DNA from: Ensifer sp. IC4062 | GTDB lineage: Bacteria; Pseudomonadota; Alphaproteobacteria; Rhizobiales; Rhizobiaceae | Length of the DNA: 64,000 nt | Reading direction: 5' to 3' | NCBI RefSeq assembly: GCF_020193575.1 | Contig: NZ_JADYVD010000005.1 | Location: 1 to 64,000 of the forward strand | Part shown: positions 50,040 to 59,128 of the stretch, piece by piece | How positions within the stretch are numbered: the first letter of the stretch is position 1 | How the letters are laid out: every line of letters starts with the position of its first letter | Program-made: the position numbers and the translations under genes | Notes under the pieces: model-generated | What the model saw: only the letters and a program-made list of their open reading frames with translations | Database searches by the model: none | Told to the model about the DNA's origin: nothing

Positions 50040-51062
50040 CTAAACTCCCCCTGCCTGAACGCGCTGACGCGGCATATCGGCGATGTGATCGGCAACGCGC
50101 TGATCGCGCGCCAGCCAGATCGTCACTGTCAGTTTGCCCTCGTCCGCGCCTTCCGGCGCGAGGTCGGTAGTTTTCTCGAGCGCAAGGCCAGCCTTCTGCA
50201 GCCAATCGGCCATCGCCTGATGAGAGAAGCCGAGGCGCGCATGGGCATGCTCGTCGCGCAGATATTCGAGCCCGTGCGGTGCGAAATCGATGATGACGAG
50301 CCGGCCGCCGGGTGCGAGCATGCGCGCGGCCTCGGCAATCGCCGCTTCCGGCTCCTCGAGGAAATGCAGCACCTGATGAATGGTCACGAGATCGAACGCC
50401 TGCCCGTCGAGCGGCAGGTTGAAGATATCGCCGTGGCGGATGGAGGCTTTCGTGATCCCAGCCCTGTCGAGGTTGGAGCGCGCCACCGCAAGCATGTCGC
50501 GGCTGGCGTCCACGCCGATGCCGCGCCGATAGATGCCCTCGAAAAGTTGTAGGATACGACCGGTGCCCGTACCAAGATCGAGCAGGCTTTCAACCGGCTC
50601 TTCGCCGACCATCGCCTTCAGCGTGGCCTCGACATCGCCTTCGCTGACATGTAGCCGTCTCAGTTCATCCCATTCGGCGGCATTGCGGCTGAAGTAGGCC
50701 TGCGCCTTCTCGGCACGCTGCCGTTTGAGGACGGCGAGCCGTGTCGCATCCTTGGCAAGGATGGCGTCTTCGGCCGCGGCCGCCGCGAGCAGTTCGCGCA
50801 CCAGCGCAACGCGTCCCCCTTCCTGCCGCAGGCGGAAATAGGCCCAGGCCCCTTCCTGATAGCGATCGATGAGCGCCACTTCGGCAAGCAGCTTCAGGTG
50901 CCGGGAGATACGAGGCTGCGATTGTCCGAGAATTTCGGTAAGATCGGTCACGGTGAGGTCGCCCGCAGAAAGCAGCGCGAGAAGGCGCATCCGCGTCGGC
51001 TCACCCGCCGCCTTCAGCACGTCGACCAGCGCGTCCAACCCAAGCGTTCCTCGGCCCACCAT
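50040..51062 (-). CDS. ArsR-family regulator fused to a SAM-dependent methyltransferase domain (SahR-like)
   Basis: A 340-residue fusion. An ArsR winged helix (about 10-85, with TEILGQSQPRISRHLKLL as recognition helix) is joined to a class I methyltransferase-like domain (about 150-310, SAM loop DLGTGTG at 162-168). This architecture is that of SahR, the S-adenosylhomocysteine-sensing repressor of the methionine cycle in proteobacteria. It is followed directly by metF, and a perfect 22-bp palindrome lies 15 bases before its start, supporting autoregulation of a sahR-metF operon. Start 51062 has GAGGAGG upstream. Confidence 0.88.
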   Translation of the reverse strand: MVGRGTLGLDALVDVLKAAGEPTRMRLLALLSAGDLTVTDLTEILGQSQPRISRHLKLLAEVALIDRYQEGAWAYFRLRQEGGRVALVRELLAAAAAEDAILAKDATRLAVLKRQRAEKAQAYFSRNAAEWDELRRLHVSEGDVEATLKAMVGEEPVESLLDLGTGTGRILQLFEGIYRRGIGVDASRDMLAVARSNLDRAGITKASIRHGDIFNLPLDGQAFDLVTIHQVLHFLEEPEAAIAEAARMLAPGGRLVIIDFAPHGLEYLRDEHAHARLGFSHQAMADWLQKAGLALEKTTDLAPEGADEGKLTVTIWLARDQRVADHIADMPRQRVQAGGV

Positions 51063-51076
51063 CGCCTCCTCATCAA

Positions 51077-51098
51077 CACATAAAGATATCTTTATGTG
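51077..51098. promoter_or_regulatory. Perfect 22-bp palindromic operator, likely SahR site
   Basis: The core ACATAAAGATATCTTTATGT (51078-51097) is a perfect palindrome, extended to 22 bp by the flanking C and G. It sits 15 bases upstream of the regulator's ATG and fits an ArsR-type operator. I infer that it is bound by the SahR-like protein encoded next to it. Confidence 0.82.
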
Positions 51099-51205
51099 AT
51101 TTGGGGGCCGTGCGCAAGCGAATTTGCGCGTAGAGGCAATCGAATGACGCGGCGAAGACAGCGTGAGGAGGCGGGCCCCTACGATCCGCAGATTCAAAGA
51201 CATCC

Positions 51206-51307
51206 CTACTGCATGATCCCCTAAATCGGAATCGCGTTAAGGACAAAATCATGCGCAATTCAAAGTGATACAGCTCCCCGCCGTCAATTGGACGCGCGGA
51301 GCTGTAG
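51206..51307 (+). repeat. RIME1-like palindromic repeat
   Basis: 102 bases in plus orientation: CTACTGCATGATCCCC, AAATCGGAATCG palindrome, ATTCAAAGTGATACAG, then a hairpin CAGCTCC.../GGAGCTG ending in CTGTAG. Confidence 0.8.
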
Positions 51308-51350
51308 AAGAGACATTTCGACTTGAGATTCGCGCCAAAGCCACCACCGA

Positions 51351-51556
51351 CTAGAGCATTCTGCTTTCAGTGGAGTCACTGAAAGCAGAAAAGATGCTCT
51401 AGATTCAAAATTCTAGAGCGTCCTTTGGGCGTTCATTTGAACGCGTGGCGCTCTAAAGCGCGCCGAGTTTAATCGGACTCATGCGACGCGCTTTATGTCA
51501 TTGCTTTTATGCATGTCGTTGTCCCAAAACCGCTGCACAGTTTTGGGCGAGATGCA
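51351..51556. repeat. Mosaic of other palindromic repeats running up to the ettA stop codon
   Basis: Three units follow each other. A near-perfect palindrome CTAGAGCAT...ATGCTCTAG with a CTGCTTTCAGTG/CACTGAAAGCAG core (51351-51402); a second TAGAGCG...CGCTCTA unit (about 51413-51456); and an element TGCATGTCGTTGTCCCAAAA...TTTTGGGCGAGATGCA (about 51512-51556) that reaches the ettA stop at 51557. Such mosaics are frequent in rhizobial intergenic DNA. With the RIME copy they fill the 494-base ettA-SahR gap. Confidence 0.65.
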
Positions 51557-53206
51557 TCAGCGCGTCAGGCGCTTGTAGGTCACTCGCTTCGGATTGACCG
51601 AATCCGGGCCGAGGCGGCGGATCTTGTCCTTTTCATAATCCTCGAAGTTGCCTTCGAACCACTCGACATGGCTGTCGCCCTCAAACGCGAGGATATGGGT
51701 CGCCAGACGGTCGAGGAACATGCGGTCGTGGCTGATGATCACCGCGCAGCCGGCGAAGTTTTCGAGCGCGTCCTCGAGTGCCGCCAGCGTTTCGGTATCG
51801 AGATCGTTGGTCGGTTCGTCGAGGAGGACTACGTTGCCGCCGGACTTCAGCATCTTGGCGAGATGCACGCGGTTGCGCTGACCGCCCGAAAGCGTGCCGA
51901 CCTTCTGCTGCTGATCGCCGCCCTTGAAGTTGAAGGACGAGCAATAGGCGCGCGAGTTGACCTCATGCTTGCCGAGCTTGATGACGTCGTTGCCGCCGGA
52001 GATCTCCTCCCAGACGGACTTATTGGGGTCGAGCGCGTCGCGGCTCTGGTCGACATAGGCAAGCTGCACACTGTCGCCGATCCGGAACGAACCGTCGTTC
52101 GGCTGTTCCTGGCCGGTGATCATGCGGAAGAGCGTCGTCTTGCCGGCGCCGTTCGGACCGATGACGCCGACGATGCCGCCGGGCGGCAGCTTGAAGCTCA
52201 GGCCCTCGATCAGCAGCTGGTCGTCATAGCCCTTGGAAATGTTCTCGGCCTCGATGACCACCTGGCCCAAGCGCTCGCCGACGGGAATGATGATCTGTGC
52301 GTCGCCGGGGCGCCGGTCGGCGGCTGCCTTGACCAGTTCGTCATAGGCGCGGACACGTGCCTTGGACTTCGCCTGTCGGGCTTTCGGGCTCGAGGCGATC
52401 CACTCCTGCTCGCGGCTGATGGCCTTCTGGCGGGCAGCCTCCTCGCGTCCTTCCTGCGCCATCCGCTTGGCCTTGGCCTGCAGGTAGGCGGAATAGTTGC
52501 CCTCGTAGGGAATGCCACGGCCGCGGTCGAGCTCGAGGATCCAACCCGTGACGTTATCGAGGAAGTAGCGGTCGTGGGTGATCATCAGCACGGCACCCGG
52601 ATATTCACGCAAATGCTTTTCGAGCCAGGCGATCGTCTCTGCGTCGAGATGGTTGGTGGGTTCGTCGAGCAGCAGAAGATCGGGCTGCGACAGCAACAGC
52701 TTGCAGAGCGCGACGCGGCGCTTCTCGCCGCCCGAGAGATTGTTGACGTCGGCGTCACCCGGCGGGCAGCGCAGCGCCTCCATCGCCATCTCCACCTGGC
52801 TGTCGAGGTCCCAGAGGTTCTGGCTGTCGATGATGTCCTGGAGCTTGGCGCCCTCTTCCGCCGTCTCGTCGGAATAGTTCATCATCAGTTCGTTGTAGCG
52901 GTCGAGGATCGCCTTCTTGGCAGCAACGCCCTCCATGACGTTGTCGAGCACGGTCTTTGCGGGATTGAGCTGCGGCTCCTGCGGCAGATAGCCGACGGTT
53001 GCGCCTTCGGCGACCCAGGCCTCGCCCGTGTACTCGTGGTCGAGGCCTGCCATGATCCTGAGCACCGTCGACTTACCGGCGCCGTTGGGGCCGAGAATAC
53101 CGATCTTCGCGTCAGGGTAGAACGAGAGATGGATGTTCTCCAGGACCTTCTTGTTGCCATAGGCCTTGTTGAGCCCGGCCATGTGGTAGATGAACTGACG
53201 TGCCAT
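51557..53206 (-). CDS. ettA: Energy-dependent translational throttle protein EttA (ABC-F)
   Basis: A 549-residue cytosolic ABC-F protein with two ABC cassettes and no membrane part. Walker A sites GPNGAGKS at 39-46 and again near 355; signatures [32 protein letters not shown] and [15 protein letters not shown]; the arm/PtIM linker between them (about 240-310). EttA binds the ribosomal E site and gates the first peptide bond according to ATP/ADP. Length and EttA-type motifs match the family well. Confidence 0.96.
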   Translation of the reverse strand: MARQFIYHMAGLNKAYGNKKVLENIHLSFYPDAKIGILGPNGAGKSTVLRIMAGLDHEYTGEAWVAEGATVGYLPQEPQLNPAKTVLDNVMEGVAAKKAILDRYNELMMNYSDETAEEGAKLQDIIDSQNLWDLDSQVEMAMEALRCPPGDADVNNLSGGEKRRVALCKLLLSQPDLLLLDEPTNHLDAETIAWLEKHLREYPGAVLMITHDRYFLDNVTGWILELDRGRGIPYEGNYSAYLQAKAKRMAQEGREEAARQKAISREQEWIASSPKARQAKSKARVRAYDELVKAAADRRPGDAQIIIPVGERLGQVVIEAENISKGYDDQLLIEGLSFKLPPGGIVGVIGPNGAGKTTLFRMITGQEQPNDGSFRIGDSVQLAYVDQSRDALDPNKSVWEEISGGNDVIKLGKHEVNSRAYCSSFNFKGGDQQQKVGTLSGGQRNRVHLAKMLKSGGNVVLLDEPTNDLDTETLAALEDALENFAGCAVIISHDRMFLDRLATHILAFEGDSHVEWFEGNFEDYEKDKIRRLGPDSVNPKRVTYKRLTR

Positions 53207-53324
53207 AAGGGAATGCTCCGCATCGGAAGGGAAATTTGCCCGCTATGTAGGCGAATTATGGTGGCGGGGCAATCCGCCAAAGGCCTGCCCACGCCAATCC
53301 CTTCCGGCAAGCAACCGTCGAAGA

Positions 53325-54098
53325 TCAACTGCGCCCGGCGGCGTCGGCGATCCCTTTGGCGCATTTGAACTCGGTCGTCCCGGCCGCCTGGATGAGGCTC
53401 TCAAGGCCGGCCTTGCCCGAAAGGTCGCCGGCAAGTCCGATGGTGAGACCGGTGATGACGCTGCGGCCGTTGACCGTCTGGCAACGCATGCGCACCCGGT
53501 CCCCGGCCCCTGCCCCGAAGCTCTCGTTAAAGGCTTGCTTGATCTCTTTTTCGTCAATCTCAGAACCGAGTTTGTCAGCGAAGAGAGCCTGCACGGCCGA
53601 ATTGTTCAATTCATCAAGAAGGCGCAGCTGCAGCTTGAAATAATCCTCTGCCTTTGCCGTCTGGCACGTGCCGCTCTGGAGCCATTGGTGGCGATCGAGA
53701 CCGGACTTGACACCCGGCATTGCGACAAGGAGACGCGCGGCGGTTTCGTCGGCCATCGCAAGCTTCGGCAATTCCAGCCAATCGCCCTTCCGATCGCGGG
53801 CCTTGAGCTCCGCCTCGACGCCGCAATAGCTCTTCTTCAGCGGCCACAGGCCGTGAAGCGAGAAGTGCGTGGCATCGAAGCGGTCTGGCGTCTGATCCGC
53901 GCATTCGCTACGGTTCGGCCGCGTTTCGCAAAACCCCGGTTGCCAGCTGACCGCAAGCACATATTGCGTCTTGCCCGAGTTTGCCACGTCCGGTGCCTCG
54001 CCCGCCGGCACTTCCTCGGCTGCGGCAAAGGACGACAGTCCCAGTCCCAGAATGAGCATCGCAACTCTCGCAAGATTCGTCTTCACCCTCGCCCGCAT
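53325..54098 (-). CDS. RNase T2-family ribonuclease
   Basis: A 257-residue exported endoribonuclease. Signal peptide about 1-27 (cleaved after AAA), then the T2 fold with CAS I HFSLHGLWP (78-86, His82) and a CAS II region HQWLQSGTC (His137, SGTC 142-145). Several Cys suggest disulfides and a periplasmic site. The CAS II motif differs from the usual EKHGTC. ATG at 54098 has GGAGG before it; the longer frame upstream is a shadow. Degradation of extracellular or periplasmic RNA is the family role. Confidence 0.9.
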   Translation of the reverse strand: MRARVKTNLARVAMLILGLGLSSFAAAEEVPAGEAPDVANSGKTQYVLAVSWQPGFCETRPNRSECADQTPDRFDATHFSLHGLWPLKKSYCGVEAELKARDRKGDWLELPKLAMADETAARLLVAMPGVKSGLDRHQWLQSGTCQTAKAEDYFKLQLRLLDELNNSAVQALFADKLGSEIDEKEIKQAFNESFGAGAGDRVRMRCQTVNGRSVITGLTIGLAGDLSGKAGLESLIQAAGTTEFKCAKGIADAAGRS

Positions 54099-54374
54099 TT
54101 CAAATAGCCTCCAACAAGAAACAAAACGGGAACAAATATCGATGAAAGCGCGAAAATTGCAACCCCTAATTATTGTTTCTGGATTCGTTGTGACGTCATG
54201 CGCAACAAGCAACAAGCAGCGATTGCCTTTGCGGGGCAAATCGATTTGATATCGGTCTGTGTGCATTTTTGCTGAAAAGGGCATTTTCCGCTGGAAAGTG
54301 CTTCGGGTCCACGCAACGGACGCTCCGTTGGCAATCCGCACGCGAGAGTCTGACGATTGTTCCGGGGGCATAGC

Positions 54375-55310
54375 ATGTTCGGGCAGGTGAGGACGCATCA
54401 AAGCCCGACTGGTGCTGTACTCGGCTGGCGGCACTTCGCCGCCTCGACCGAGCCGCGAGGCATCCTCATCGTCAGCCATGGGCTTGCCGAGCATTCCGGC
54501 CGCTATACGCGCTTCGCCGAGGCGATGGCGAACCACGGCTTTCACGTCTATGCGCATGACCACCGCGGCCATGGCGAGAGCCGGGCGCCGGATGCACCGC
54601 TAGCAACCTTCGCACAGCGCGACGGCGCGACAAAGGTTATAGCGGACGTGCGGGCGATGCGCGACATGGCGGTCGCCGGCCATCCGGGCCTGCCGGTTAT
54701 CCTCTTCGGTCATTCGATGGGCGGCCTTATCGCGCTCAACGCCGCAGAAACCGATCCCGGGCTTTACGACGCGCTTGCTGTCTGGAACTCCAATTTCCGC
54801 CCGGGTCTCGCCGGGCGAGGCGGCCAGGCAATACTGGCGATCGAGAGGATGCTTAAGGGCTCGGACGTACCGAGCCCGCTGCTGACGAAGCTCACCTTCG
54901 GCGCCTGGAGCGAGGCGATCGTCGATCGAAAAACCGACTTCGACTGGCTGTCGCGCGACGAGAGCGAAGTCGCCAAATACGTGGCCGATCCGCTTTGCGG
55001 TTTTGATGCGACGGTGTCGCTTTGGATCGACGTGTTCAAATTCGCCTTCGCCGGCGCCCGCGAGGACCGGTTAGCGCGGTTGCCCGCCAATCTACCCGTT
55101 CATCTCGTCGGCGGCAGCGCCGATCCCTCGACGTTCAACGGCGCCGCCATTCGCTGGCTCGGCGAACGAATGAAGGCTCGCGGTATGACCGACGTGACCG
55201 TTACCATCCATGACGGCATGCGCCATGAAACGCTCAACGAGATCGGCCGGGAGAAGGCAACCGAAGACTTCGCCGCCTGGTGCCTGAAGGCGGTCGATCG
55301 GAAGCGCTGA
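54375..55310 (+). CDS. Alpha/beta hydrolase, monoacylglycerol lipase/lysophospholipase-like
   Basis: A 311-residue serine hydrolase. The N-terminal VSHGLAEHSGRYTRFAEAMANHGFHVYAHDHRGHGES segment is typical of PldB/monoacylglycerol lipases; nucleophile elbow GHSMGG, and a C-terminal catalytic His in HDGMRHETLNE. In rhizobia, related lysophospholipases and lipases recycle membrane lipids, which would fit the nearby btaAB only by analogy. Start 54375 (MFGQVR) with GGGGG upstream; a TTG six codons earlier is also possible. Confidence 0.9.
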   Translation: MFGQVRTHQSPTGAVLGWRHFAASTEPRGILIVSHGLAEHSGRYTRFAEAMANHGFHVYAHDHRGHGESRAPDAPLATFAQRDGATKVIADVRAMRDMAVAGHPGLPVILFGHSMGGLIALNAAETDPGLYDALAVWNSNFRPGLAGRGGQAILAIERMLKGSDVPSPLLTKLTFGAWSEAIVDRKTDFDWLSRDESEVAKYVADPLCGFDATVSLWIDVFKFAFAGAREDRLARLPANLPVHLVGGSADPSTFNGAAIRWLGERMKARGMTDVTVTIHDGMRHETLNEIGREKATEDFAAWCLKAVDRKR

Positions 55311-55324
55311 CGAGACGGAAGACC

Positions 55325-56278
55325 ATGACCGACCTCCCTTTGCCCAGCATCGCCACCGGCCACGACCGCGTTTCCTATGGCCTGACGCTGATGGTCATCG
55401 CCGTTCTGATCTCACCGCTGATTGACATTTTCGCGAAGCTTGCGATCGCGACGGTTCCGTCGGCCGAGATCACTGCCGTCCGCTTCCTGCTGCAGGTCGT
55501 CTTCATCCTGCCGGTCGTGCTTGTCCGCCGCACCCTCTTCGACCTCACCTGGCGCAAGAGCGCGCTTCATGCGCTGCGCGGCGGCCTGCTGGTGCTGACC
55601 ATGCTCTCCTTCATCACCACGCTGAAGGTGATGGAAGTGGCCGACGCGATCGCCATCTTCTTCGTCGAGCCGATCATCCTCACCATTCTCGGCAGCATCT
55701 TCCTCAAGGAAACGATCGGCTGGCGGCGCTACACCGCCTGCGCCGTCGGCTTCTTCGGTGCGCTGCTCGTCATTCAACCGAGCATGCAGGAGGTGGGATT
55801 GATCGCGCTTCTGCCGATCGTCTCCGCCTTCGCGCTCGCCGTTTTCCTACTTGTCACACGTATGGTCGCCCAGAACGAGGATCCCTGGTCGATGCAGTTC
55901 CACGCGGGAATCTGGGGCGGCCTCTTCTGCCTCGTCCTGCTCTCGTTCGGCGAAGGCAGCGGCTCGAGCGTGTTCGATCCCGTCTGGCCGGAGGGCAACG
56001 CCTGGCCCTATCTGCTGGGCGTCGGCGTCAGCGCGACGATCTCGGGCGTGCTTGGTGTCTACGCCTATCGCGCCGCCCCGGCCTCGGTGCTCGCGCCGCT
56101 GCAATATCTCGAAATCGTCTCGGCGACGATCTTCGGCTGGCTGGTCTTCGGCGATCTTCCGGACGCGCTGAAGTGGTTGGGCATCGCCATCATCATCGGC
56201 TCGGGTCTCTATATTATCTGGCGCGAGCGCAGGGTCGAAAAGACGGCGAGCATCGCACCGGTCTCGCCGGCAATCTGA
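55325..56278 (+). CDS. DMT/EamA-family transporter
   Basis: A 317-residue membrane protein with ten helices and two EamA repeats (LMVIAVLISPLIDIFAKLAIATVP in the first; TISGVLGVYAYRAAPASVLAPLQYLEIVSATIFGWLVFGDLP in the second). It follows the lipase-like gene by 14 bases, so the pair is probably one operon. Substrate unknown. Start 55325 follows GACGGAAG; the frame upstream of it is inside the previous gene. Confidence 0.88.
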   Translation: MTDLPLPSIATGHDRVSYGLTLMVIAVLISPLIDIFAKLAIATVPSAEITAVRFLLQVVFILPVVLVRRTLFDLTWRKSALHALRGGLLVLTMLSFITTLKVMEVADAIAIFFVEPIILTILGSIFLKETIGWRRYTACAVGFFGALLVIQPSMQEVGLIALLPIVSAFALAVFLLVTRMVAQNEDPWSMQFHAGIWGGLFCLVLLSFGEGSGSSVFDPVWPEGNAWPYLLGVGVSATISGVLGVYAYRAAPASVLAPLQYLEIVSATIFGWLVFGDLPDALKWLGIAIIIGSGLYIIWRERRVEKTASIAPVSPAI

Positions 56279-56338
56279 GGCGCGGTAAACGGATGTCTGC
56301 AAACAGATAAGAATGAAAGAGCATTGGGAGGAGTTCGG

Positions 56339-57985
56339 ATGAAAACGGGTGGTCAGCTGGTTGTCGAGGCACTGGTCGCAAATGGCGTCAGGCGCATCTC
56401 GTGCGTGCCGGGAGAAAGCTATCTGGCGGTCCTGGACGCACTCCACGACACCGACATAGACGTCATCGTCTGCCGCCAGGAAGGCGGCGCGGCGATGATG
56501 GCGGATTGCTGGGGACGGCTCACAGGCGAGCCGGGCGTCTGCATGGTGACCCGCGGCCCCGGCGCGACAAACGCCTCGGCCGGGCTTCATGTCGCCAAGC
56601 AGGATTCGATCCCGATGATCCTCTTCATCGGCCAGGTGCAGCGCGACGCGCGCGAGCGCGAGGCCTTCCAGGAGATAGAGTATCGCCGCGCCTTTACCGA
56701 GGTTGCGAAATGGGTGGGAGAAATCGACGATCCGGCGCGCATCCCCGAATTCGTGACTCGCGCCTTTACCGTGGCAACGTCCGGCCGCCCCGGCCCGGTG
56801 GTGCTGACGCTTCCGGAGGACATGCTGACAGAGAGCACCGAGGCCCCCCTGGCCCGTGCCTACCAGCCGGTCGAAAGCCATCCAGGACAGAGTCAGATCA
56901 CCCGGCTCAAGGAACTGCTTTCCGTAGCAAAACGGCCGATCGCCATCCTTGGCGGTACGCGCTGGTCTGCCGAAAGCGTGGCCGGGTTCCAGCGTTTCGC
57001 GGAGCGCTGGAGGCTGCCCGTCGGTTGTTCCTTCCGCCGCCAGATGCTCTTCGATCATCTGAATCCGGTCTACGCCGGCGATGTCGGCATCGGCATCAAC
57101 CCCGCGCTGGCGAAGGAAATCAAGGAGGCCGATCTCGTCCTGCTCGTCGGCGGCCGTTTTTCCGAGATGCCGTCCTCCAGCTACACGTTGCTCGACGTCC
57201 CCTATCCCAGGCAGACGCTGGTCCATGTCCATCCCGATCCCGCGGAACTCGGCCGCGTCTACCGTCCGGATCTGGCGATCGCCGCGACCCCGCGCGATTT
57301 TGTGGCGGCACTCGACGACATCAGGCCGGCGGGCGAACCCGCGTGGTCCGGTCGCACCGCCGCGATGCACGAAGCCTACCTTAAATGGTCGACGCCACCT
57401 GAGAAGGGCCCGGGCGATGTTCAGATGGGGCCGATCATGAATTGGATCGAGGCGAATACCGCGCCGGACACGATCTTCACCAACGGCGCCGGCAACTACG
57501 CCACCTGGCTGCACCGCTTCCACCGCTTCCGCCGTTATGGAGCCCAGGCCGCCCCCGCTTCAGGCTCGATGGGCTACGGCCTGCCGGCGGCCGTCGCGGC
57601 CAAGCAACTCCATCCGGGGCGCGAAGTCGTCTGCTTTGCCGGCGACGGCTGCTTCCTCATGCACGGGCAGGAGTTCGCAACCGCCATCCGCTATCAGCTA
57701 CCGATCATCGTGCTCGTCATCAACAACGGCATCTACGGCACGATCCGCATGCACCAGGAGCGCGAGTATCCCGGCCGCGTCAGCGCCACGGACCTCACCA
57801 ACCCGGATTTCGCAGCACTTGCCCGTGCCTACGGCGGCCACGGCGAAACCGTGGTGCGGACCGCAGAATTCGCCGACGCATTCTTGCGAGCACGCGCCAG
57901 CGGCAAGCCTGCCATCATAGAGATCAAGCTCGACCCGGAAGCTATCACGCCCACGCGAACGCTCACGGAAATTCGCAACGGTTGA
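56339..57985 (+). CDS. Thiamine diphosphate-dependent enzyme (acetolactate synthase-like)
   Basis: A 548-residue ThDP enzyme with N-terminal pyrimidine-binding, central and C-terminal domains. Catalytic Glu region VPGESYLAVLDAL near residue 30; the ThDP/Mg motif GDGCFLMHGQEFATAIRYQLPIIVLVINN near 440-470; GSMGYGLPAAVAA before it. It resembles the IlvB/acetolactate synthase large subunit group, but there is no small subunit nearby, so a benzoylformate-, oxalyl- or pyruvate-type decarboxylase or carboligase is as likely. ATG at 56339 follows GGGAGGAG. Confidence 0.87.
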   Translation: MKTGGQLVVEALVANGVRRISCVPGESYLAVLDALHDTDIDVIVCRQEGGAAMMADCWGRLTGEPGVCMVTRGPGATNASAGLHVAKQDSIPMILFIGQVQRDAREREAFQEIEYRRAFTEVAKWVGEIDDPARIPEFVTRAFTVATSGRPGPVVLTLPEDMLTESTEAPLARAYQPVESHPGQSQITRLKELLSVAKRPIAILGGTRWSAESVAGFQRFAERWRLPVGCSFRRQMLFDHLNPVYAGDVGIGINPALAKEIKEADLVLLVGGRFSEMPSSSYTLLDVPYPRQTLVHVHPDPAELGRVYRPDLAIAATPRDFVAALDDIRPAGEPAWSGRTAAMHEAYLKWSTPPEKGPGDVQMGPIMNWIEANTAPDTIFTNGAGNYATWLHRFHRFRRYGAQAAPASGSMGYGLPAAVAAKQLHPGREVVCFAGDGCFLMHGQEFATAIRYQLPIIVLVINNGIYGTIRMHQEREYPGRVSATDLTNPDFAALARAYGGHGETVVRTAEFADAFLRARASGKPAIIEIKLDPEAITPTRTLTEIRNG

Positions 57986-58255
57986 GGCCGGGAGTACAGG
58001 AGCTCGCGTCCCGAAGTCATTCACGGCGCCGACGCGCCGTGGCTGGAGGCCTGTGACAAGCACAGGAATGAGGTGGAGGAAATGCCAACCTACGAAGCTG
58101 GGCAACGCCGCAGCGCGCTTTTCCAGCTTCTACCCGTCTACGGGGTTTAAGTGGAGTCTGCGTAGGCCTGCACGAAGCGCGCCGCGTCGGCGGCGCGGAG
58201 AGCTAGACGCGCGTTGAACCAGTGAACCTTGCGGGATCGACCAGCCTGCATGCGC
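57986..58255. repeat. Intergenic stretch with REP-like hairpins
   Basis: 270 bases between two convergent genes. Two hairpins: CACGGCG/CGCCGTG (58022-58041) and CCTGTG/CACAGG (58050-58066), the latter within a unit typical of alphaproteobacterial repeats (CCTGTGACAAGCACAGGAATGAGG). No gene seen in the rest. Confidence 0.5.
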
Positions 58256-58606
58256 CTACTCCAGCCACTCGATGGAAAAGCTGCCGCTCACATGAAGATC
58301 GGTGGTCTCCAGCCGACCCGGTCCGAGATTGGCGAATTTGTGCGGAACGTTCGCAGGGGCAACGACGATCTGCCCTGCCTCTGCTTCGATCGTCTGGTTG
58401 CCGACCGTGAAGAGCGCACGACCGGCGCGAACGATGAAAGTTTCCGGATAGGGATGGCGGTGCAATTTCGGGCCGCCGCCGATCCGATCGGTCGTGTAGA
58501 ACACGACCGAAACGCCGGCTCCGTAACGGCCGCCCTCAAATTCGCCCTGCCAGACGTCAGGCTTTTCCGCCCACTGGTCACGGTTGATCAGGTACGGCCC
58601 GGTCAC
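58256..58606 (-). CDS. Cupin-domain protein
   Basis: A 116-residue single cupin barrel. Motif 1 is HRHPYPETFIVRAGRALF with the metal-binding His residues and Glu; motif 2 contains PANVPHKFANLG. The start is GTG at 58606, with AGAGGA eight bases upstream. Family members bind metal and small ligands; function here is unknown. It lies 66 bases after the phosphatase/sulfurtransferase-like gene on the same strand, possibly co-transcribed. Confidence 0.82.
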   Translation of the reverse strand: MTGPYLINRDQWAEKPDVWQGEFEGGRYGAGVSVVFYTTDRIGGGPKLHRHPYPETFIVRAGRALFTVGNQTIEAEAGQIVVAPANVPHKFANLGPGRLETTDLHVSGSFSIEWLE

Positions 58607-58672
58607 GCGGCATCCTCTCTTTGTCGACTTCGCGCACCAGCGGTTCGCTCGGCAGCCGGCAAACCGATCGCG

Positions 58673-59011
58673 TCAGCCGCGGATGTGCTGCGTCTGCTGA
58701 TAAACTGCGGTAGAGCGGGCGCCGGAACGGCAATAGCCGAGCATCGGCCGCTGGAACTCGTCGAGTGCATCGACCATGCGGGTCACCGCATCGGCGGTCA
58801 CGCCCATCGGCCCCACCGGAATATGGGTGATTTCAAGACCCAGCTCAGCGGCGCGCGCGGCGATCGCATCGAAGGTCGGCTGATCAGGGGTCTCGAAATC
58901 CGGACGGTGGCAGACGATGGACTTGAACCCGAGCGCCTTGATCTCGTTGAGGTCCTCGACCGTGATCTGGCCGGAGACCGAGTATTCATCGTTGATCTGG
59001 CGAATGTCCAT
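58673..59011 (-). CDS. TIGR01244-type phosphatase/sulfurtransferase domain protein
   Basis: A 112-residue domain of the Blh/DSP-like family. The catalytic loop is CRSGARS with Cys94, preceded by FKSIVCHRPDFETPDQP, characteristic of the domain fused to beta-lactamase-like hydrolases in Blh proteins. Here it stands alone. It may be a dual-specificity phosphatase or act on persulfides; the family has both annotations. AGAGGAA precedes the ATG. Confidence 0.85.
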   Translation of the reverse strand: MDIRQINDEYSVSGQITVEDLNEIKALGFKSIVCHRPDFETPDQPTFDAIAARAAELGLEITHIPVGPMGVTADAVTRMVDALDEFQRPMLGYCRSGARSTAVYQQTQHIRG

Positions 59012-59128
59012 GATGATGCTTCCTCTGAACGGTGTTGCCTTGGTTTAGGCCCGGCGTCAGGCGGCGTCAATCGGAAGAGCGGGAAGACGCAGGTTTCCGC
59101 TCACTGCCCCTCTGGCAATTGCGATCGA

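Noticed and set aside
51509-53368. A 619-codon plus-strand frame opposite ettA
   Set aside because: Antisense of ettA; no start site and no domain.
57698-58105. Minus-strand frame with PVLVTGLQPRR-like translation
   Set aside because: This is the translation of a repetitive intergenic element plus antisense of the ThDP enzyme, not a gene.
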